A program made the translations under genes and the position numbers. Below, piece by piece: positions 17,711 through 25,150 of a stretch of 64,000 nucleotides of DNA. The notes beneath the pieces are model-generated. The model was not told where the DNA came from. It was given only the letters and a program-made list of their open reading frames with translations, and did no database searches. Each line of letters opens with the position of its first letter. Position 1 is the first letter of the stretch. Origin of the DNA: Streptomyces sp. NBC_00523 (GTDB taxonomy: Bacteria > Actinomycetota > Actinomycetes > Streptomycetales > Streptomycetaceae); contig NZ_CP107836.1 of NCBI RefSeq assembly GCF_036346615.1, positions 5,270,001-5,334,000 on the forward strand, written 5' to 3'.

Positions 17711-19276
17711 TCAGCCGCGGCTGATCTCGAAGTGGTCGACGCGCTCGCCCGACTCGGCGAGGGCGGTGACCTTCATCCGGGGGTGCCGTCCGGCCTCCAC
17801 CTCCACCGCGAGGAACGAGAAGCCGGTGTACCGCACCCGCGACCACTCCACGGTCTCGGCGGCCTTCGCACCGCCCTTGGCCACGTGGTACGTGTTCACG
17901 CTCTCCAGGTCCGCGACATGCCCCTCGTAGCTGTCGGGCACCGGGAAGTCGTACAGCGCCTTGCCCGCGCCGCCCGCCGTGACGTAGACGATGCCGTCCC
18001 GGCGGGGGTCGGTGCGCTCGCCGATCGGCACCGGGCGCTTGACGGCGTTCCTCAGGATCGCGTCGGTGCGCTCGTAGACGTGGTTGTGCCCGTTGATCAC
18101 CAGGTCCACCTGGTGCTTCTCGAAGAGCGGCACCCAGGCGTCGCGCACCCCGCCGTCCGAGGCGTGCGCGTTGGTCGTGGAGAAGGCGCAGTGGTGGAAG
18201 AAGACCACCAGGAAGTCGATGTCCCGGCGCGCCCGCAGCTCGCCGAGGCGCCGGTCCAGCCAGCGGGTCTGGCGGCCGCCGCTGATGCCGAAGTTGGCGG
18301 GGATCTCGTAGCTGACGTCGTTGGCGTCGAGCGCGATCACGCCCACGTTGCCGTGGACGAAGGAATAGGCGCCGGGCTGGTTGACCGGGTCCGGGCCGTT
18401 GTCCGGCAGGGTCCAGCGCGCGTTCTGGCCGCCGTAGCCGTCCGGCGAGTACCACGCCTCCATGTCGTGGTTCCCGGTCGTCACCATCCACGGCACGGTC
18501 TTGGAGACCGTCTCCGTCTGTGCCAGGAACTGGTCCCAGGTCCGCGCGTCATACGTGTCGGTGGTCTGCCCGGAGCCCGACGGGTCCGCGTAGCAGATGT
18601 CCCCGGCGTGCAGGTGGAAGGCCGGATTCTGGCCCAGGATCAGCTGGTCGTTGCCGAGCGCGTGGTAGCTGACGCCCTGGTCGCCGAAGGCGGTGAAGGT
18701 GAAGTTCTCCGCCCGGGCGGGCGCGGTGGTGAAGGTGCCGAGCGTGCCCAGGTTGCGCGCCTCCGCCGGGTCGAAGCCCTGGTGGCCGACGCCGTAGTAG
18801 TACGTGGTGCCGGGCTTCAGCCGCTCCAGCGACGCGTGTACGTAGAACTGCTCGGCCGCCGCGATCTTGCCGTTGTTCAGCTGCGGCGTCGTCAGGTGGC
18901 GCACCTCCGCGTCGATCCGGCGGCTCAGCGCCCACGGCTTCAGCCCGATGCGGATGTACGGGCGGCGCACCGCGAACGGCACCTGCCAGGAGACCGCCAT
19001 CTGCGTCCTCGGGTCCGCCCCGTACGCCAGGTGCCGGCCGAAGGGCGCCACCAGCGCGCCGTCGACCCGGGTGGTGCTGTGCGAGGTGAGTACGGTGGGG
19101 GCCGCGTACGCGGGGGAGGAGGCGAGGCCGATCCCGGCGCCGGCCACGGCCGCGGTCGCCACGCCGGTGCGCAGCGCCCCGCGGCGGGTGAGCCGGGTGC
19201 GGAGGTAGTCGTGCTGCTCGGCCATGCTCATGCGGCCGGCGAGCTTCTCGGGGATGCCGAAGCGGGGGATGTCCAT
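17711..19276 (-). CDS. Tat-exported metallophosphoesterase (purple acid phosphatase type)
   Basis: 521 aa from ATG 19276, with GGAGG 9 nt upstream. The N-terminus has a twin-arginine signal (LTRRGALRTGVATAAVAGAGIG...AYAA, about residues 28-58) preceded by a longer cytoplasmic stretch. A fibronectin-like N-terminal domain (about 75-180) precedes the calcineurin-like domain with ordered metal motifs FGDQG, GDICYAD, GNHD, FHHCAFS and GHNHVYER. These ligate two metals in purple acid phosphatases. The expected role is release of phosphate from extracellular organic esters. It is divergent from leuB. No phosphate-regulon (PhoP) repeats are obvious upstream. Confidence 0.9.
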   Translation of the reverse strand: MDIPRFGIPEKLAGRMSMAEQHDYLRTRLTRRGALRTGVATAAVAGAGIGLASSPAYAAPTVLTSHSTTRVDGALVAPFGRHLAYGADPRTQMAVSWQVPFAVRRPYIRIGLKPWALSRRIDAEVRHLTTPQLNNGKIAAAEQFYVHASLERLKPGTTYYYGVGHQGFDPAEARNLGTLGTFTTAPARAENFTFTAFGDQGVSYHALGNDQLILGQNPAFHLHAGDICYADPSGSGQTTDTYDARTWDQFLAQTETVSKTVPWMVTTGNHDMEAWYSPDGYGGQNARWTLPDNGPDPVNQPGAYSFVHGNVGVIALDANDVSYEIPANFGISGGRQTRWLDRRLGELRARRDIDFLVVFFHHCAFSTTNAHASDGGVRDAWVPLFEKHQVDLVINGHNHVYERTDAILRNAVKRPVPIGERTDPRRDGIVYVTAGGAGKALYDFPVPDSYEGHVADLESVNTYHVAKGGAKAAETVEWSRVRYTGFSFLAVEVEAGRHPRMKVTALAESGERVDHFEISRG

Positions 19277-19370
19277 GGGCGACAACCTCCACCGCCCGGC
19301 TGACGCCCTCCGGTCGAATGGGTGAACGGTACACGTACAGATGATCATGTGTCCGTATGGTGGACGGAAC

Positions 19371-19399
19371 GTGTCATGGGGTGGGACGAGCAGTAGGGT
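19371..19399 (+). promoter_or_regulatory. candidate leaderless promoter of leuB
   Basis: GTGTCA (19371-19376), a 17-base spacer and TAGGGT (19394-19399). The leuB ATG is six bases after the -10 and no ribosome binding site is visible, so a leaderless mRNA is likely. The -35 matches TTGACA at 4 of 6. Confidence 0.45.
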
Positions 19400-19405
19400 G
19401 CCACC

Positions 19406-20446
19406 ATGTCTCGCAGCATCAATCTCGCAGTGATCCCCGGTGACGGTATCGGCCAGGAGGTCGTGGCCCAGGGCCTCAAGGTCCTCAACGCTGTTCTCCC
19501 GCAGGATGTGAAGCTGGAGACCAAGGAGTACGACCTTGGCGCCCAGCGCTGGCACCGTACCGGTGAGACCCTTCCCGACGCGGAGCTCGACGCCCTCAAG
19601 GGCCACGACGCCATCCTGCTCGGCGCGATCGGCGACCCGTCCGTGCCCTCCGGCGTCCTGGAGCGGGGGCTGCTGCTGAAGCTGCGCTTCGCCTTCGACC
19701 ACTTCATCAACCTGCGGCCGTCGAAGCTCTTCCCGAACACCGAGACCCCGCTCGCCGGCCGTCCGGACATCGACTTCGTCGTCGTCCGCGAGGGCACCGA
19801 GGGTCCGTACACCGGCAACGGCGGCTCGCTGCGCACCGGCACGGAGCACGAGGTCGCCACCGAGGTCAGCCTCAACACCGCCTTCGGTGTCGAGCGGGTC
19901 GTCCGGGACGCCTTCGAGCGCGCCGCCGCCCGCCCGCGCAAGAAGCTGACGCTGGTCCACAAGAACAACGTCCTGGTCTACGCGGGCCACCTGTGGAAGA
20001 ACATCTTCGACAAGGTCGCCGCGGAGTACCCGCAGGTCACCACCGACTACCTGCACGTCGACGCCGCGACGATCTTCTTCGTCACGCAGCCGGAGCGCTT
20101 CGACGTCATCGTCACCGACAACCTCTTCGGCGACATCCTCACCGACCTCGCCGCAGCCGTCTCCGGCGGCATCGGCCTGGCCGCCTCCGGCAACATCAAC
20201 CCGACGGGTGCCTTCCCGTCGATGTTCGAGCCGGTCCACGGCTCCGCCCCCGACATCGCGGGGCAGGGCAAGGCCGACCCGACCGCCACGATCCTCTCCG
20301 TCGCCCTCCTGCTGCGCCACCTCGGCTACGAGGCCGAGGCCGTGCGCATCGAGGACGCCGTCTCCGCCGACCTCGCGGAGCGCGACGGAACGGCCCGTAC
20401 GACCGACGAGATCGGCGACGCCCTCGCGGTACGCGTAGCGGGCTGA
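19406..20446 (+). CDS. leuB: 3-isopropylmalate dehydrogenase
   Basis: NAD+-dependent oxidative decarboxylation of 3-isopropylmalate in leucine synthesis. The 346 aa start MSRSINLAVIPGDGIGQEV and show the beta-decarboxylating dehydrogenase signature VTDNLFGDILTDLAAAVSGGIGLAASGNINP, with metal-binding Asp residues, then FEPVHGSAPDIAG. Length and motifs fit the short actinobacterial LeuB; tartrate or homoisocitrate dehydrogenase relatives are less likely given its place near ilvE and cimA. It is monocistronic, flanked by a hairpin terminator, and probably leaderless. Confidence 0.95.
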   Translation: MSRSINLAVIPGDGIGQEVVAQGLKVLNAVLPQDVKLETKEYDLGAQRWHRTGETLPDAELDALKGHDAILLGAIGDPSVPSGVLERGLLLKLRFAFDHFINLRPSKLFPNTETPLAGRPDIDFVVVREGTEGPYTGNGGSLRTGTEHEVATEVSLNTAFGVERVVRDAFERAAARPRKKLTLVHKNNVLVYAGHLWKNIFDKVAAEYPQVTTDYLHVDAATIFFVTQPERFDVIVTDNLFGDILTDLAAAVSGGIGLAASGNINPTGAFPSMFEPVHGSAPDIAGQGKADPTATILSVALLLRHLGYEAEAVRIEDAVSADLAERDGTARTTDEIGDALAVRVAG

Positions 20447-20463
20447 CCCGACGACTCCACCAC

Positions 20464-20498
20464 GAAGCCGCCGGGTCGCAGACGCACCCGGCGGCTTC
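20464..20498 (+). terminator. hairpin terminator after leuB
   Basis: A 13-bp perfect stem, GAAGCCGCCGGGT (20464-20476) with its complement (20486-20498), and a 9-nt loop, 17 nt after the leuB stop. Confidence 0.75.
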
Positions 20499-20676
20499 TC
20501 CTGTGCGGCCCCGGGTGTCACCATCGAACCCTGGACCGCAATCACGCCATTTCGTGCACGGCACCCTTCGAGAGATAATCGAACGGGGCCGTGGCTCGCA
20601 GCGAAGCTCGGACGTCCTAGCACTTGAAGGCGTGCACGCGGTCCTACACACACATCACGGTGAAGGACACGCACTC

Positions 20677-21762
20677 ATGACGACCACGATCGAGCTCAAG
20701 CCCTCCTCGAACCCGCTGTCCGACGCGGAGCGCGAGGCGATCCTGGCCCAGCCCGGATTCGGCCGCTACTTCACCGACCACATGGTGACGATCAAGTGGA
20801 CCGAAGGCCGCGGCTGGCACGACGCCCAGCTCGTCCCGTACGCGCCGCTGTCGATCGACCCGGCCAACATGACGCTCCACTACGGCCAGGAGATCTTCGA
20901 GGGCCTGAAGGCGTACCGCCAGCCCGACGGCTCCGTCGCCACCTTCCGCCCCGAGGCCAACGGCGAGCGCTTCCGCTCCTCCGCCCGCCGCCTCGCCATG
21001 CCGGAGCTGCCCGTCGAGACGTTCGTCGCGGCCTGCGACGCGCTCGTCCAGCAGGACGCGGCCTGGGTCCCGGCCCACGGTGGCGAGGAGTCCCTGTACC
21101 TGCGCCCCTTCATGATCGCGACCGAGGTCGGCCTCGGCGTGCGGCCGGCCAACGAGTACCTGTTCCTGGTCATCGCCTCGCCGGCCGGTGCCTACTTCCC
21201 GGGCGGCGTGAAGCCCGTCTCCATCTGGCTCTCCGAGGACCGGGTCCGCGCCGTCCCCGGCGGCATGGGCGACGCCAAGACCGGCGGCAACTACGCCGCC
21301 TCCCTCCTCGCCCAGGCCGAGGCCGCCGCCAAGGGCTGCGACCAGGTCGCCTACCTCGACGCCGTCGAGCACAAGTGGGTGGAGGAGCTGGGCGGCATGA
21401 ACCTCTACTTCGTGTACGGGGACCGGATCGTCACCCCGTCCCTCACCGGCTCCCTGCTCGCCGGCATCACCCGGGACTCGCTCCTCAAGCTTGCGAGTGA
21501 CCTCGGCTACACCTCCGAGGAGTCCCGCGTCTCCATCGACCAGTGGCGCGAGGACACCGCCGCCGGCACCCTCACCGAGGTCTTCGCCTGCGGCACCGCC
21601 GCCGTCATCACCCCCGTCGGCACGGTGAAGAGCGCGGGCGGCGAGTGGACCCAGGGCGACGGCACCCCCGGCCCGGTCACCCTCAAGCTGCGCGAGCGCC
21701 TGCTCGACATCCAGCGCGGCACCGCCGAGGACACCCACGGCTGGATGCACTCCCTGGCCTGA
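20677..21762 (+). CDS. ilvE: branched-chain amino acid aminotransferase
   Basis: PLP class IV transaminase for the final step of Ile, Leu and Val synthesis (glutamate as amino donor). The 361 aa show MTLHYGQEIFEGLKAYR near the N-terminus, the PLP-binding Lys in GDAKTGGNYAAS, and CDQVAYLDAVEHKWVEELGGMNLYFVY, all diagnostic of the BCAT II group. Start ATG 20677 has GAAGGA 10 nt upstream. It is an independent unit, bounded by the leuB terminator upstream and a 17-bp hairpin downstream. Confidence 0.96.
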   Translation: MTTTIELKPSSNPLSDAEREAILAQPGFGRYFTDHMVTIKWTEGRGWHDAQLVPYAPLSIDPANMTLHYGQEIFEGLKAYRQPDGSVATFRPEANGERFRSSARRLAMPELPVETFVAACDALVQQDAAWVPAHGGEESLYLRPFMIATEVGLGVRPANEYLFLVIASPAGAYFPGGVKPVSIWLSEDRVRAVPGGMGDAKTGGNYAASLLAQAEAAAKGCDQVAYLDAVEHKWVEELGGMNLYFVYGDRIVTPSLTGSLLAGITRDSLLKLASDLGYTSEESRVSIDQWREDTAAGTLTEVFACGTAAVITPVGTVKSAGGEWTQGDGTPGPVTLKLRERLLDIQRGTAEDTHGWMHSLA

Positions 21763-21769
21763 GCAAGCT

Positions 21770-21810
21770 GTACGGGGAGCCCCCGGTGTCTCGCCGGGGG
21801 CTCCCCGTAC
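21770..21810 (+). terminator. strong hairpin terminator after ilvE
   Basis: A 17-bp perfect stem (21770-21786 with 21794-21810; arms begin GTACGGGGAG and end CTCCCCGTAC) and a 7-nt loop. It starts 7 nt after the ilvE stop. Confidence 0.85.
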
Positions 21811-21865
21811 GCCCGCATCCTGAGACGGGCGGTTCACGGCGGCGGTCCTGTGCCAGACTGCTTCC

Positions 21866-21916
21866 GTGTCCTCGTTCGTCATGATTATTGGCAGCAGGCG
21901 CGCCGGTCCGCAGTGA
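21866..21916 (+). CDS. cimA leader peptide with tandem Ile codons
   Basis: A 16-residue frame, MSSFVMIIGSRRAGPQ, from GTG 21866 (or 11 residues from ATG 21881) to TGA. It contains Val and two consecutive ATT isoleucine codons, which are rare in this high-GC genome. A U-tract terminator follows 54 nt later, and then cimA, whose pathway makes isoleucine. A possible -10 CAGACT at 21854-21859 would make this peptide leaderless. I infer a control peptide for attenuation responding to charged Ile-tRNA. It has the same architecture as the ilvB leader in this window. Confidence 0.7.
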   Translation: MSSFVMIIGSRRAGPQ

Positions 21917-21969
21917 CCGTCCCGTACCACCACGTACGGCGCGGCCACCGTGCCCCAGACCCGCGCGCA

Positions 21970-21995
21970 GACCTCTCGCACCCGCGAGGGGTTTT
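21970..21995 (+). terminator. cimA attenuator terminator
   Basis: Stem CCTCTCG (21970-21976) with CGAGGGG (21983-21989), seven pairs including one G-U, a 6-nt loop, then six T residues. It lies between the Ile-rich leader peptide and cimA, 108 nt before the cimA start, so it is expected to be conditional. Confidence 0.75.
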
Positions 21996-22102
21996 TTGTT
22001 TTCCGGCCTCCACCTCGGCCGGGGCAAGCGGCGCGCGGGATGATGGGGGCAAGTGGAGCCAGATCGTCCGGATCCACTCATCCGACAGGAGTCAGACCAG
22101 CA

Positions 22103-23710
22103 ATGACCACCAAGGCCAAGCCCACCGACGACAGCTTCCATGTCTTCGACACCACGCTGCGCGACGGTTCACAGCGTGAAGGCATCAACCTGACGGTCGC
22201 CGACAAACTGACCATCGCCCGGCACCTGGACGAGTTCGGCGTCGGCTTCATCGAGGGCGGCTGGCCCGGCGCCAACCCCCGCGACACCGAGTTCTTCGCC
22301 CGCGCCCGCCAGGAGATCGAGTTCAAGAACGCCGAGCTGGTCGCCTTCGGCGCGACCCGCAGGGCGGGCGGAACCGCCGCCGAGGACCCCCAGGTCAAGG
22401 CGCTGCTGGAGTCCGGCGCCCCGGTGATCACGCTGGTCGCCAAGTCCCACGACCGCCACGTGGAGCTCGCGCTGCGCACCACGCTGGAGGAGAACCTGGA
22501 GATGGTCCGCGACACCGTCGCCCATCTCCGCGAGCAGGGCCGCCGGGTCTTCGTGGACTGCGAGCACTTCTTCGACGGATACCGCGCCAATCCCGAGTAC
22601 GCCAAGGCCGTCGTCAAGGCCGCCGCCGAGGCCGGCGCCGACGTTGTCATCCTCTGCGACACCAACGGCGGGATGCTCCCGGCCCAGATCCAGGCCGTCG
22701 TCTCCACGGTCCTCGCCGACACCGGCGCCCGGCTCGGCATCCACGCCCAGGACGACACGGGCTGCGCCGTCGCCAACACCCTCGCCGCCGTCGACGCGGG
22801 CGCCACGCACGTCCAGTGCACCGCCAACGGCTACGGCGAGCGCGTGGGCAACGCCAACCTCTTCCCGGTCGTCGCCGCGCTGGAGCTCAAGTACGGCAAG
22901 CGGGTCCTCCCCGACGGCGCCCTCGCCGACATGACCCGCGTCTCGCACGCCATCGCCGAGGTGGTCAACCTGACCCCCTCCACGCACCAGCCGTACGTCG
23001 GCGTCTCGGCCTTCGCCCACAAGGCCGGGCTGCACGCCTCCGCGATCAAGGTCGACCCGGACCTCTACCAGCACATCGACCCCGCCCTCGTCGGCAACAC
23101 CATGCGGATGCTGGTCTCCGACATGGCCGGGCGGGCCTCCATCGAGCTGAAGAGCGACGAGCTCGGCGTCGACCTCGGGGGAGACCGGGAGCTGGTCGCC
23201 CGGGTCGTCGCCCGGGTCAAGGAGCGCGAGCTCAAGGGCTACACGTACGAGGCCGCCGACGCCTCCTTCGAGCTGCTGCTGCGCGCCGAGGCCGAGGGCC
23301 GGGTGCGGCGCTACTTCCGCATCGAGTCCTGGCGGGCCATCGTGGAGGACCGCCCCGACGGCACCCACGCCAACGAGGCGACCGTGAAGCTGTGGGCCAA
23401 GGGCGAGCGGATCGTCGCCACGGCCGAGGGCAACGGCCCGGTCAACGCCCTGGACCGGGCGCTGCGCGTGGCCCTGGAGCGGATCTACCCGCAGCTCGCC
23501 AAGCTGGAGCTGACGGACTACAAGGTCCGCATCCTGGAGGGCCGTACCGGCACCGACTCCACCACCCGCGTCCTGATCACCACGGGCGACGGGACCGCCG
23601 AGTGGTCGACCGTCGGGGTCGCCGAGAACATCATCTCCGCGTCCTGGCAGGCGCTGGAGGACGCGTACACCTACGGGCTGCTGCGCGCCGGCCTCGAACC
23701 GACCGACTGA
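22103..23710 (+). CDS. cimA: (R)-citramalate synthase
   Basis: Condenses pyruvate and acetyl-CoA to citramalate, a threonine-independent route to 2-ketobutyrate and isoleucine. The 535 aa have an N-terminal DRE-TIM barrel: DTTLRDGSQREGINL, metal His pair in GLHASAIKV, and CTANGYGERVGNANL. A linker and a C-terminal LeuA-type allosteric domain (about 405-535) follow, usually the site of isoleucine feedback. The sequence FIEGGWPGANPRDTEFF favours CimA over 2-isopropylmalate or homocitrate synthase. Start ATG 22103 follows AGGAG. A leader peptide and attenuator precede it. Confidence 0.92.
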   Translation: MTTKAKPTDDSFHVFDTTLRDGSQREGINLTVADKLTIARHLDEFGVGFIEGGWPGANPRDTEFFARARQEIEFKNAELVAFGATRRAGGTAAEDPQVKALLESGAPVITLVAKSHDRHVELALRTTLEENLEMVRDTVAHLREQGRRVFVDCEHFFDGYRANPEYAKAVVKAAAEAGADVVILCDTNGGMLPAQIQAVVSTVLADTGARLGIHAQDDTGCAVANTLAAVDAGATHVQCTANGYGERVGNANLFPVVAALELKYGKRVLPDGALADMTRVSHAIAEVVNLTPSTHQPYVGVSAFAHKAGLHASAIKVDPDLYQHIDPALVGNTMRMLVSDMAGRASIELKSDELGVDLGGDRELVARVVARVKERELKGYTYEAADASFELLLRAEAEGRVRRYFRIESWRAIVEDRPDGTHANEATVKLWAKGERIVATAEGNGPVNALDRALRVALERIYPQLAKLELTDYKVRILEGRTGTDSTTRVLITTGDGTAEWSTVGVAENIISASWQALEDAYTYGLLRAGLEPTD

Positions 23711-23738
23711 CCGCACGGGGCCGTCTCCCGCACACGCC

Positions 23739-23781
23739 CGCCCCCGTCCGCCCGCCTCAACCGGCAGGGCGCACGGGGGCG
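23739..23781 (+). terminator. hairpin terminator after cimA
   Basis: Outer stem CGCCCCCGT (23739-23747) with ACGGGGGCG (23773-23781) and an inner GCCC/GGGC pairing, separated by small bulges. It lies 28 nt after the cimA stop. Confidence 0.6.
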
Positions 23782-23923
23782 TTCGCGTGTACGGCCCCGT
23801 ACGGGGACTGAGTGAACGGGATTCACGTGCTCGCGTCAAGAGGTGTTTGTGTTCATAAGTTGAACGCAAGGACCGTGTTCTTCTCGTTATCAGATGGGTA
23901 CGGACCAATCTCGACGTGAAGTA

Positions 23924-23952
23924 TTGACGGCGGTGTTTCTGCGGGGTTAACT
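23924..23952 (+). promoter_or_regulatory. promoter of the LacI regulator gene
   Basis: TTGACG (23924-23929), a 17-base spacer and TTAACT (23947-23952): the best housekeeping-type promoter in the window. It lies 106 nt before the LacI start and directly upstream of three tandem operator-like repeats. Confidence 0.65.
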
Positions 23953-23967
23953 CACGCCACCAACGCC

Positions 23968-24003
23968 GGTACCGGTTCCGGAACCGGTTGCGGTACCGGT
24001 TCC
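23968..24003. promoter_or_regulatory. three tandem 12-bp repeats, candidate LacI operators
   Basis: GGTACCGGTTCC, GGAACCGGTTGC and GGTACCGGTTCC lie head to tail. Within them ACCGGTTCCGGAACCGGT (23971-23988) is a perfect 18-bp palindrome, and the middle repeat contains AACCGGTT, the CG-centred core common to LacI-family operators. The array starts 16 nt after the -10, where a bound repressor would block transcription. The remainder of the 347-nt gap shows nothing else recognisable. Confidence 0.6.
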
Positions 24004-24057
24004 ATCGCCGGCCGTTGCGGCCGTTCTCATCTGTCCCGTTGTGTCCTGGAGGCCTCG

Positions 24058-25032
24058 ATGCGCGTCACCATCGCTGATGTCGCCCGTGAGGCCGGCGTCA
24101 GCAAGACGACCGTCTCCCGGGTCATCAACACCAAGGGCGAGGTGGACGGTTCGACGGCCGCTCGCGTTCGCGCGGTGATCGCGCAGCTCGGCTACGTGCC
24201 CAGCTCGGGCGCCGTCGGTCTGGCCCGCGGCAGCAGCCGTACGGTCGGCATGCTGGTGCCCTCGCTGACCTGGCCCTGGATGGGCGAACTGCTCCAGGGC
24301 GTGGTCGACACCGTCGAGGCCGCCGACTACGGGCTGCTGCTGTTCACCTGCAATCGCGGGGCGGAGTCCGTGGAGCGCTTCACCAGCCAGGTGTCGGCGC
24401 GGGCCTTCGACGGACTGGTGGTGGTGGAACCCGAGAACACCCTGGACCACCTCACGGAACTGCACCGCGACGGCCTGCCGATCGTGCTCATCGACGATCG
24501 CGGCCACCACCCCGAATTCCCCTCCGTCGTGACCACCAACCACGAAGGAGGCGCGTCGGCCGCCCGCCATCTGCGGGACGCCGGTCGCACCAGGCCCGTC
24601 GTGATCACCGGCCCCCCGCACTTCGGCTGCGTACGCGACCGGCTGGCCGGGTTCGTCTCGGTCCTCCCCACGGACCACGTCGTCATGGGGGACTTCACCG
24701 AACTCTCCGGCCGGCTCGCCGTGGAGGAACTCCTCGCCTCGGGCACGGAGTTCGACTCGGTCTTCGCGCACAACGACATCACCGCGGCGGGCGTGCTGCG
24801 GGCGTTGCGCGCCGCGGGGAAGACCGTGCCCGGTGACATCGCCGTCGTCGGCTTCGACGACATCCCGATGTCCGAGCACACCGAACCGCCCCTGACCACC
24901 GTGCGCCAGCCCACCCGGCAGATGGGTGAGATGGCCGCGCGGATGCTCCTCTCCCACCTGGGCGGCACGCTCGCACCGGACACCCCGGTCGTGCTCCCCA
25001 CCGAATTGGTCGTGCGCCACTCGGCGCCCTAG
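24058..25032 (+). CDS. LacI-family regulator of the beta-glucan locus
   Basis: 324 aa. The N-terminal LacI HTH reads TIADVAREAGVSKTTVSRVINTKGEV (about residues 4-30), followed by hinge residues, including Leu in GAVGLARGSS, that insert in the operator minor groove. Residues about 60-324 form the sugar-binding core; the C-terminus has VVGFDDIPMSEHTEPPLTTVRQP. It is upstream of, and co-directional with, an ABC importer and three beta-glycosidases, so it is probably their repressor, relieved by a gluco-oligosaccharide. CebR, the known cellobiose repressor, is a relative, but no CebR-type box lies beside this gene. Tandem CG-centred repeats upstream suggest autoregulation. Confidence 0.9.
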   Translation: MRVTIADVAREAGVSKTTVSRVINTKGEVDGSTAARVRAVIAQLGYVPSSGAVGLARGSSRTVGMLVPSLTWPWMGELLQGVVDTVEAADYGLLLFTCNRGAESVERFTSQVSARAFDGLVVVEPENTLDHLTELHRDGLPIVLIDDRGHHPEFPSVVTTNHEGGASAARHLRDAGRTRPVVITGPPHFGCVRDRLAGFVSVLPTDHVVMGDFTELSGRLAVEELLASGTEFDSVFAHNDITAAGVLRALRAAGKTVPGDIAVVGFDDIPMSEHTEPPLTTVRQPTRQMGEMAARMLLSHLGGTLAPDTPVVLPTELVVRHSAP

Positions 25033-25150
25033 CGGACAAGGGCACCCCCAGGCCCACACCGCACCCGCACCACCGCACAGCCGTACCAGGGCGCGCCCAG
25101 CGCTGCCCGTTTCCGGATCCCAAGACCCGCCAGTCCCTCCTGGAGTCGTT

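Noticed and set aside
19340..19356. Imperfect ACACGTACAG/ATGATCATGTGT symmetry between phosphatase and leuB
   Set aside because: Arms are imperfect and short. It is not distinguishable from chance without comparison to relatives.
19277..20674. Upstream extension of the phosphatase gene across leuB on the minus strand
   Set aside because: ATG 19276 has a strong GGAGG and a Tat signal directly after it. The extension is antisense to leuB.
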